Of a DNA stretch of 64,000 nt, positions 55,961 through 64,000 are shown one piece after another; position 1 is the stretch's first letter; every line of letters starts with the position of its first letter. Made by a program: the position numbers and the translations under genes. The stretch is from Telopea speciosissima (lineage: Eukaryota > Streptophyta > Magnoliopsida > Proteales > Proteaceae): contig NC_057922.1 in NCBI RefSeq assembly GCF_018873765.1, forward strand, positions 10,925,563 through 10,989,562, written 5' to 3'. Below the pieces are notes generated by a model. It was not told the origin of the DNA and did not search any database. It saw only the letters and a program-made list of their open reading frames with translations.

Positions 55961-56360
55961 AAGTGAACCACTTCTTCCTGGATTCTCTTCTGTTAACAAA
56001 TTATGTGAAACAAACAACGCTTGTAAGCCCTTCAACTCTGTAATAACCACTGGTATTTCACCTGAAAATCGATTGTGAGAGAGGTCAAGAAGTACTAGAC
56101 CAGATGTTTCTATTGTTGCTGCAATTTTACTCAGTAGAAGACCAGAGAATTCGTTGGAACTCAAGTCCAGAACAAGTAGCTTCTCCGACAATATGAATAT
56201 GGATGAAATGTCATATTTCAGGCTATTGAAGGAGAGATTGAGCACCTTTAAATCTCGCAGAGATGAAATGCAGGTGGGAATCCCTCCGACAATGGAGTTA
56301 TTTGCGAGATTGAGGACTATGAGCGAATCAATTGAAGTAGAGAAGCAAGGAATCCCTAAA
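55960..56360 (-). pseudogene. CLAVATA2-like receptor-like protein fragment
   Basis: Minus-strand reading GIPCFSTSIDSLIVLNLANNS, VGGIPTCISSLRDLKVLNLSFNSL, EKLLVLDLSSNEFSGLL, GLVLLDLSHNRFSGEIPVVITELKGLQALFVSHNLLTEE covers five or so extracellular leucine-rich repeats. Wording such as PCFSxSxDSL and ITELKxLQALxxSHNLLT matches the early LRR region of CLAVATA2. The signal peptide, the remaining repeats, membrane span and tail are absent. The 5' side begins after an AG-ended pyrimidine stretch (TTTTTGTTTTAG), although CLV2 is intronless, and the 3' side degrades after LLTEENPGRSG. It is a displaced fragment, not a gene. Confidence 0.8.
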
Positions 56361-56639
56361 ACAAAAAATAAATAAAAAAAAAAAAAGAGCTGAAATTGTA
56401 TATGGCAAAAGTCACCAGATCTGATTTGAACTTGGGTATGGAACTCACGATAAAAGAGGATTCGAGAGAGGAGACTCTAAGGTTTTAAGTTACCTTCAAA
56501 GGGCCTTCCTTCTCTCCAAATCTCAAACCCAAAGGAACATGCACCAAGGAATTCAAACTCTCTGATTAGGTTTGCATGTACTAATGATTAGGTCTGCATG
56601 TACTAAAGCAAAGAGGAAAAAAAAAAAAACAACTTTACA

Positions 56640-57540
56640 TTCAAGAGCAAATCTCCCTTAATTGGGAGAAACATCGGTCCGACGAGCCCAGTAGATAAAC
56701 CCCAAGAAGCAACCAAGAACCTATTGTGGGGATATCAATACAAGAGTCTTGGAAGGCTTGCACTTTACCCCTAACATTAAATGGGATGGAATCCCAAATT
56801 TGGTGAATAGTTCTAGACCGCCTAGCCCAAACTAGACCGCCTAGCCCAATTTCTATGGTTTCGTTCCATCCATATGTGATAGATGGAAGCTCCCAACGCA
56901 ACCTTTGCAATTGAATCTAAAATGGTTACTCTTTAAAATTTTTCTTTATCCATCTCCACTCTACCTCAAGGTTCCCAATCCTCTGGTTGTTAAGCCAACT
57001 TTATGCATTAACCCTCCCCATAAACAAGAAGAGAATGGACATCCGAAGAATAAGTTTTCAATATCCTCGACTTTATTCCAACAAAAACAAAAAGAAGGGG
57101 AGAGGGAACTTGTCTCTTTTGAAGAAAGTACTGAGTTGGGAGTCAACACTCTCCACACATAAAATTGTGCCTAGGGATGTGATTCTTGAACCACACTACG
57201 TCAAACTAGAGCATCAGATCCATTGAAGATCTTACTAGATTCTAGGCTGAGTTTGAGGAAAACCTCCCAAAGTGGAAAGCATTCCATAAAACCAAATCCA
57301 AAGAACCTTTAGGCTTTCTACTAATCCCCTCACAGGCTAAACGTACCTCAAACATACTAGGAGGAAATATTGGACCAAGGTTCCATCAACCATCAATGAG
57401 AATGGAAGATACCTTGGCACATTTATTAGTCTTAGAAAGATAATGAATGGATCCTCCATACACATTAAAAAAAACCCCATAGGAATGCTAATTGTCTAAC
57501 CAAAGAAGGGTGGAAGAGCCATCATCCAATCTGGATTTAA
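56640..57540 (-). mobile_element. LINE ORF2 3' fragment
   Basis: On the minus strand, pieces read SRLDDGSSTLLWLDN (near 57525-57480), then NKVEDIENLFFGCPFSSCLWGG (near 57085-57020), then LRWELPSITYGWNETIEIGLGGLVWARRS (near 56900-56810). This is the linker plus zinc-binding domain after reverse transcriptase in plant L1-type LINEs. Several frame changes and stops separate the pieces. It is truncated upstream where LTR-derived sequence begins at 57545. Confidence 0.75.
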
Positions 57541-57544
57541 TAAC

Positions 57545-57952
57545 TGTTATGCGTGTCTCAAATTCTTGGACCCGTTTCGAAGAATGACCCGCTTTGACAT
57601 TTTTGGTGGCGACCTGAATGAAACTTTTTCTGAGATTTGGTATAGTTCGACCTGATCCGATGGATCGATCCGGATCCGATGGAGGAGTATTTATATTCTT
57701 TACCCGCTTTGTTGTAAAGTGTGAGAAATTTGGGGTTTTTCGTTTTAGGGTTTCAGGGAGAGAGCAGCAGCGCCGTTTGAGTGTTCTTGAGGGTTCTCCA
57801 TTGTAACTTTCTCCGATTTACATAGTGAAACAGCTTCGCCTTTGCCCGTGGATGTAGCACACCATACTGGTGTGTGAACCATGTTAATTCTCTGTGTCAT
57901 CTTGCTCTGTTTTTGTTTCTTTTCGTATTTTGTTTGGTGTTTTGCTCAAACA
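57545..57952 (+). mobile_element. Solo LTR
   Basis: 408 bp with TG...CA ends and the 5-bp target duplication ATAAC on both sides (57540-57544, 57953-57957). The second half has a typical leader (CTCCATTGTAAC, GTGGATGTAGCACACC, GTGTCATCTTGCTCTG) like Ty1/Copia LTRs. No internal domain is attached, so it arose by LTR-LTR recombination. The family is an inference. Confidence 0.75.
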
Positions 57953-57984
57953 ATAACCAAAACAACCAAATGTCTATATTTTAG

Positions 57985-58470
57985 GATCTTCCATCAAGAC
58001 CAAGATGCATCTAGTGGACAACATACTGTATAAATGGAAGAGAGTGATGAGATTTGGGAAGAAGGACAAATTGATCCCTAGATATATTGGGCCATTGAGG
58101 TTCCAGACAGAGTTGGAGCAGTTGCTTGTAGAGTTGCATTGCCACCAGCATTTTCCAGTGTATAATGTCTTCCATGTGTTGATGCTTAAGAAATACCCAT
58201 CAAACCCCTCACATGTGTTGAGTTATGAGCCACTACAGCTGTCAAAGGACCTATCCTGTGAGGAAGCACCAGTTCAGATATTGGATCGTAAGGATCACGT
58301 TCTCCGGAATCGTTTCATCTCCTATGTAAAGGTGCTTTGGAAAACCACTCCATTCAAGAGACGTCATGGGAACACAAGGGGGACATGAGGTCCAGATACC
58401 CTCAGCTTTTTTTATTTAATATGCACGTGAAAATTTCGAGGACAAAATTTTATTAGGGGGGGAGAATGTG
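57985..58470 (+). mobile_element. Ty3/Gypsy retroelement fossil, 3' end of pol
   Basis: Readable motifs (KLIPRYIGPLRF, VYNVFHVLMLKKY, SHVLSYEPLQLS, EEAPVQILDRKDHVLR) are the integrase C-terminal region of plant Gypsy elements. A purine-rich tract (AGGGGGGGAGAATG) at about 58457 and a following TGATACCC mark where a 3' LTR would begin. Only this 3' part remains; the element is broken. Confidence 0.8.
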
Positions 58471-59103
58471 ATACCCATATCCATATTAGACTTACAAATA
58501 TTCTTGTTGATGCTACCAAGCATTGGTGGGTTCAAATTCGACGGTAACTAGAGATGGATATGGTTGGTTGCCCGAAGATAAGATTATAGGATTTTAACAT
58601 CTTATAGTCTGGTATTTAAATCTTTGTATATAATTATCATGGAAATCTGTGATTTAATTAATATGTATGTACCCATTATTATCAAATTGAATTTGGGAAT
58701 GAGGTACCTTGGATTTGCCCATCAATTTAATAAAGTGCATATTTGATTAAGTGTTACCTATGATGTGGGTTATAGGGGGTATCCTACCCAAATTCATATA
58801 TAGGAAATTTCATAGTGGGTCATAATTTTATTTTATTTAAAAATGTGAGGTTGGTCCAGGATGTACATCATTTTGATCCATGAATATATGGTAAATTTCA
58901 TATGCTCATATTAGGTTCTTTCTAAGTTCATGGTATCCCATAAATTTATTATCCTCTCAAACAAGTCCCTTGTAGGTGTATTATATTCTAAATAATTCAC
59001 TTAGGTCCATGGTAAATGTCACGTAGCCACTATAACTTATGAGTGAATCAATTCTCTCTTGTTTAATCCCAATTTCAGCCGCATGCATTGATATTATGTT
59101 CTA
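58471..59103 (+). mobile_element. Probable 3' LTR portion of the Gypsy fossil
   Basis: It begins at TGATACCCATATCC right after the purine tract. No second LTR is in view, so the end is unknown; similar AT-rich sequence resumes after the Mutator-like insertion at 60085 and may be the same LTR continued. Confidence 0.4.
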
Positions 59104-60084
59104 GGGTAAATTACAGATCACCCCCTGGCTTAGACCTTGACAAATTAGTTCCTAATGTTAGTTTTAATGTTTTATGCTGTTAAGGGATGATGTCAGCCAG
59201 TTAAATAAATTTAAATCCCTAAACTATCCTTGACCAATGTTGAAGATAAAGGAAGGGTAGTATTATAAATTTAATTCTAATGTTTTAGTACAAGGGTAAA
59301 ATAGTCTTTTCACACCAATAACTAACAGTAGACTAACATCGTTACTGTTAGGGATGTAAATGGATATTCGTAAATCCGTATTTGATCCGCGTTCGTATCC
59401 GTTTAGGAAAATCCGAATCCGTCTGAAACTAATCGGATACGAATATGATAATCCCCCTATCCGACCGATCATTATCCGATTCGTTTAACAGTCCGCCGAT
59501 AATAAAATATCTGAAATATAACTATGTGTTTGTCTGTCCTTTTAAGTTACCTTATTGGATTTTGTTATCTTATTTTTATAAATCTATAAGTTATGATAAT
59601 GTGATTCTTTTTCTAGATTTGCTATTGGTTTATATATATTGTTTTATGCAATGTGATACATGGAATTACATATCTATTAAAAAATCAAAAGTAAAAACCG
59701 TAAGAAAATAAAAGACTAAGAAGAGTAGAAGAAATGGTAGTTACTGAACTCTCAAGTCTCAACCCTCACCCTCATCATAAAAATGGTAAATATGTCAACG
59801 GATAGTTGAAAAAATCGTTTTCGATCCGTATTTATATCCATTTAGGAGAACCTGTATTTAAAAAATCACTATCTGGAAATTATCCGAATCCGTCCAAAAA
59901 CCGATAGGATATTATTCGAATCCGTCCGAATATAATCGGATACGAATATGATAATGCCACTATCCGACCGAATTCGATCTGTTTACATCCCTAGTTACTG
60001 TAGAAAGGGATAATTGAGTTTTTTCAAAATTTAGGGGTGATCTGAGTTTCGATTGAAAATCAGGGGGTGATATGTAATTTACCC
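59104..60084. mobile_element. Mutator-like MITE/MULE (family C)
   Basis: Ends GGGTAAATTACAGATCACCCCC and GGGGGTGATATGTAATTTACCC are inverted repeats, flanked by TATGTTCTA (59095-59103) and TATTTTCTA (60085-60093), a 9-bp duplication with one mismatch. It has no transposase, and about two thirds of its length is a nested hAT-like element. Confidence 0.8.
59349..59993. mobile_element. hAT-like element (TAGGG family) nested in the Mutator-like element
   Basis: 645 bp from TAGGGATGTAAATGG to CTGTTTACATCCCTA, flanked by a perfect 8-bp duplication GTTACTGT (59341-59348 and 59994-60001). The interior repeats ATCGGATACGAATATGATAAT-type phrases from both ends. It is younger than the element it sits in. 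Confidence 0.85.
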
Positions 60085-61423
60085 TATTTTCTAATATGGT
60101 TCATTATACAATCTTGTGGACCCATCATGTCCCATTAGGATTAGCATGCATAAACAACCCCTTGTTTTCATAATAGAGTCCATATTAAATATCATCTAAA
60201 TGTGTTGGGTTCTATCAACGCCCAACTTGTGTAAACAACCCAATATTTACTACTTTAATTAATGACATAACCAGTCTCTTATTTAAGAAGTTAATTCAAA
60301 ATGTAGTTCTATATTGCAATGCCACTACATGTAGTCATATTTGGGGCTTATCATAAAGTATAGAGCATACTAAAAAATTTCTTTCTATAAGCTACATAAA
60401 GCTTATTCAAGTGACTATGACTTTCAATATTCTGCTATATACATATATCGTCCCACTTATTTAACATTCTATTAAACAACCTATATTTTATGTGATATCA
60501 TAATATATAACTAACATATATTCCATAACAACATGATAGATACTTACATGCCTAAAAATATTAATTATAAATATAAAACTCTAATCATAATATAAGAGCA
60601 GCACGTTAGACATTTTCAAATTTTTTTTTTACCACCACATACACACAAAGAGGGGGGGGGGGCACTTGGGCCCCACATGTGAAATGACCATCTCACCCCT
60701 GTTTTTGTTGTCATTTAGTGGGGCTAGACCGCTCAGCTCCTGCCACGGCTGGACAGGAGCCAGGTCCCTCCCTCTTTCTCTCTTTCTCTTTTTTTTTATT
60801 TTTTATTTATAAATTTCTAACCTAAGAACCCAAAATCAGAATGGTAAAATGAATATTTACCTTCTGAAGATCCAATGTCCTCTTTTAGCTTGGCCCTCCA
60901 AGAGTCCAACCTTCAGCTTTCCCAAAATCCAGTGTCACTCATCTTGTCCTTCCCATGATTTTCTCTCAAAATCCTTAGCAGCGTGGGCATCTTGCGGTGT
61001 ATTGCAGTGCGGACTTGAGAGCTTGACATATGGAAGAAACATCATCCAATGGTGTAAGCGATGCAAGACAGTTTTTGTTTTCTTTCTTCTCGAGCTTGAT
61101 ACCATTGGATGTCGTAACTTTCACATGTCGAGCTCTCAGGCTCGCACTGCAGAGCACCACAAGAATATAGCATTGGAGAGGATTTTTTTCCCTCTCAGGC
61201 CACTCTGTTCCACTCCTCTGATTTCCTCTCTGTCCGTCTCGAGGTCGTTTTCTTCCTCTCTCTTTCTCTTGTTTTCCTCAATCCACTCTCTCTCTCTCTC
61301 TCTCTCTTCTTTTACTCTCCTAAAAATTATCTCCTAAATGATTTATTTAACTTGTTTAACTCATCTTTTCAAATCTCCTATGAAATAACTATCTTACCTT
61401 CACTACCCATACATGCCTCCTTT

Positions 61424-61840
61424 TAAGGATGTCAACACGATATTTAAAAATTCACATTCGATTTGCGTTCGTAGCTATCTAGGAGAATCTGAATCTATTT
61501 AAAAACTACTTGGATACGAATATGATAATCCCCTTATCCGATCGATCATTATCCGATTCATTTAACAATTCAACAACAATAAAATGTTTGAAATATATCT
61601 TTGTGTCCGTCTATCCGATTAAGTTACCTTACTGGATTTTGTTTTCTTATTTTTATATTTTTATAATTTTATAAGTTAAGATAATGTCCATCTATTGGTA
61701 AAGATGTCAGCGGATAGTTGAAAATCTGTATCCATCTGAAACTAAAAAGATATTATCCGAATCCGTCCGAATATAATCGGATACGAATATGATAGTAGCA
61801 ATATGACTATCTGACCGAATTCAATCTGTTTATATCCCTA
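61424..61840. mobile_element. hAT-like element (TAGGG family)
   Basis: TAAGGATGTCAAC at the left and CTGTTTATATCCCTA at the right, with the same GGATACGAATATGATA interior as 59349. Flanks share CTCCTT but not a clean 8-mer. Confidence 0.6.
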
Positions 61841-62340
61841 CTCCTTCATTAACCAATAAGATATATTTTCTTTGATACGCTTGCCTTAATTTTGGTTCTA
61901 CCCCCTTGACCAATGTAAGGTTACTTTTTTACCCTCACCTTGACTTAGCTTGTCCTTAAGATCCTTTGACCAAGGTGAAGATACTCATTTACCCCTTGCT
62001 AATCTTACCTTGCCACCCTAGTCCACCAATAGACATCCATTCCACACTTTGACCACTGTACACTTAATTTAAAAAATTACAGTCTTAGCCTTTGACTAAT
62101 TATTTTGGATTAAGAACTTGTATAATAGGGGGGATTAGGGGATGGGGATAGGCCCTAAGGTGGTTTGAACTGCCTTTGACTAGTTATATTTTTACTAATT
62201 ACTCAAACCCATTATCCACCCTCTATTTGGAATCTTGCCTTCCACATGGCAGATTCATCGCCACATAGGCATCCACCTCACATCCTCCCTTCTTCCACTT
62301 GGCGCACATGTAGTCGTCACTTAAGGTGTCCCCATCTTCT

Positions 62341-62522
62341 ATGATAACATGTATCATCCAAGTCACCAAGTGGGGCCCACAAATTAGTTAGGAACAAAAA
62401 TTCTCAAAAATTGCTAGGGTTTGATACATAACCTATGATGATGTGTCATCCAAGTCACCAAGTGGGGCCCACAAATTAGCTAGGAACAAAAATTCTCAAA
62501 AATTTCTAGGATTTGATAAATA
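62341..62522. repeat. Tandem duplication, period 82 bp
   Basis: CATCCAAGTCACCAAGTGGG occurs at 62355 and 62437, each followed by the same AAATTAG-T/C-TAGGAACAAAA and a CTAGG-A/G-TTTGATA phrase. Confidence 0.85.
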
Positions 62523-62701
62523 AACATCAAGCTTGGAAGTGACTCTACCAGCCTCTAACGTAGAATCTCTTTTTGTCTTAATATTCACGCCAAAAATTTG
62601 AATACCCACCTATAAATTAAAACTTCCTTATGTGATAATGCCAACTCCCGGCGTCCTTCGAAGCCTTCCCCCTGATGTATCCGTTGGTAATAAAATTAAA
62701 A

Positions 62702-64000
62702 GGAAAAATTTCACGGACACCCCCTAAAAGTATCTAATATCTCATAAAATTATTATATTTGGTCAAAATGTCACAGACACCCCCTATTTTTATGAATTTG
62801 TTTCAATTTAGTCTACTCCGTTAGTCTCTGCAGATAAGTATCTGTTAACTCTTTTTAAATGGCAAAATTACCCTTACCTGGGAAATCTCTTCTTCTTCTT
62901 CGTTTCTTTCTGCTCCACCGCTGCAACCTCCAAATACAGACCATTCGTCCTGAGGTGTGCCATTTGTGGACTAGGAGTTCTCGCTGCTGCTCTTCTGGCT
63001 TCAGATTCACAAGTCACGGTGATCTTCTCAATCCAAAAGAAGGCCAAATATACCGACATGAAAGCTCTTGTGTAAGTCCATCTCTCTCTCTCTCTCGATT
63101 GATCGAAAGTGAAAGGTTTTCTTGCTTTCTATTGGAGTTTTAATCTGCTACTTGCTCTTCTCCTAAAGCTATCTTTAGGTGTCAAGAAATGTGGAGTTTT
63201 CCCCAATTCTAGGTTACCTCAGAGTCATTTTTCCAACAGAATACTCACTGATTCCCGTGTTTTTCATCGTAACTAAAACCTTCTGGATAACCAGATGTAA
63301 CTTTAACAAGAAAAATGATTTGTTTTACTTTCTTATGTTTGAATTAAAACATTCAATTCAAGCCTTTGCTGACAGAAGATTCCATAGAAGAAGAAGAAGT
63401 CCCATGGCCCCCCTTCCCTGTTCTTGCTTCTTCCGCTGTCAATCAAAGAGAAAATGAAAAGGGTTTCAGATGTTGGATTTGGATTTGGTTGAGTGGGAGA
63501 GATAAAGAAATAAAAGAGGTTTAAATGGGGTGTTAGAGAAAAAAATGGGACCGGTAAAGTTACATCTGGTTATCCAGATGCTTCTCCAGGAGTCTTAATC
63601 GCAGTTCTTCCATACCCATTTCGAGCACCTCCGAGTTGAGAAACCAACAACAACATGAAACGGAGGTTCTGTTCTTCACGCTCCAACGGGAAGAATCAAT
63701 AAAAATAAATAAACAAGAGAAGGAGATAAAAAGCTCACAAAAATAGAAAATCCCTGCATTCTAAAGAACAACTCCACTAAAACCTTAAAAAAGTCAAATC
63801 TTCCATGGTTTCAAAAGAAAACAAGAAAAACGATGTCAGGTAACTACAGGTTCGGGAAATTTTCAGGGAGAAGCCAACCTTGGAGTGCTCAGATGGAGGA
63901 AAAGTAGCAGGTCCAACTGAAAAAATTGTTGTATTACGGCAAAAGTTGCCGGAAAATTGAACGATGAAGGAAACAGGGAGGAAGAAGAAGAAGAGGAGGA
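62702..64000. mobile_element. Mutator-like element, left part (family B relative), runs off the window
   Basis: AAATTTCACGGACACCCCCT at 62709 matches the left end of the 4161 element (AAATTTCACGGACATCCCCT), with the same AAGTAT(C/T)-AATAT follow-on. A second, diverged copy of the motif (TGTCACAGACACCCCCTA) lies at 62769. Inside is a perfect 24-bp inverted repeat (63282-63305 and 63555-63578). Exon-like open stretches are present but unrecognised. The right end lies beyond the window. Confidence 0.6.

Larger units (their letters stand above)
60085..62700. other. Gene-free AT-rich region
   Basis: No gene. Includes a poly-G at about 60651, a CAGCTCCTGCCACGGCT phrase at about 60733 shared with 20823, a CT microsatellite (61283-61306), a pyrimidine-rich open frame without domains (60849-61337), a TAGGG-family copy (61424-61840) and a tandem duplication (62341-62522). 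It may be partly LTR of the Gypsy fossil. Confidence 0.5.

Noticed and set aside
58005-58388. Host gene call for the 127-codon frame
   Set aside because: The motifs are those of the Gypsy integrase C-terminus, followed by a purine tract; it belongs to a broken retroelement.
60849-61337. 162-codon pyrimidine-rich open frame
   Set aside because: CT microsatellite and poly-pyrimidine composition keep the frame open; no domain seen.

Overview
This is nuclear DNA of a flowering plant. Host genes have GT-AG introns, several are orthologues of well-known plant proteins, and the introns and spacers are full of plant-type LINE, SINE, LTR, hAT-like and Mutator-like debris. CRR2 (chloroplast NDH biogenesis) confirms a photosynthetic land plant. 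The long, repeat-filled introns fit a mid-sized or large angiosperm genome. The species cannot be fixed from the window; an early-diverging eudicot or magnoliid is only an impression.

Six host genes can be read. (1) An OS-9/EBS6-type ERAD lectin, + strand, 8 exons, 5952-14396. (2) A vacuolar-type amino acid transporter close to AVT6E, + strand, one coding exon, 16701-18152. (3) The DYW-class PPR protein CRR2, + strand, intronless, 22128-24074. (4) Mitochondrial calcium uptake protein MICU, - strand, 7 exons, 27387-39022. (5) A small SAM-domain protein, + strand, 43584-44150. (6) A Nodulin-like/MFS transporter, - strand, 3 exons, 45708-53446. Exon joins were worked out by hand; every junction keeps phase and has GT-AG ends. 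A broken CLAVATA2-like LRR fragment lies at about 55960-56360.

The genes are a neighbourhood, not an operon. The AVT6E-like, SAM and MFS genes match, as I recall them, the consecutive Arabidopsis genes At1g80510, At1g80520 and At1g80530. This looks like old gene-order conservation, here opened up by CRR2, MICU and repeats.

Layout: LINE 3' end (1-1600); two Mutator-like or fold-back elements (2508-4044, 4161-5629); OS-9 with TE-bearing introns; LINE debris and a tandem-repeat element (15240-16075); AVT6E-like gene; spacer; CRR2; spacer; MICU, whose 6.8-kb fourth intron holds a composite TIR element, an LTR retroelement fossil (31551-35249) and smaller insertions; spacer with two hAT-like MITEs; SAM gene; a 159-bp hairpin element; MFS gene with SINEs in its first intron; then a gene-poor tail (53.5-64 kb) of nested transposons, LTR fossils and a LINE fragment.

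I found no undescribed multi-gene system. The most distinctive signals are small mobile elements with readable target-site duplications (one only 41 bp), a hAT-like element nested in a Mutator-like one, a candidate gene-capturing Mutator-like element, the conserved gene trio, and a mini-uORF just before the AVT6E-like start.
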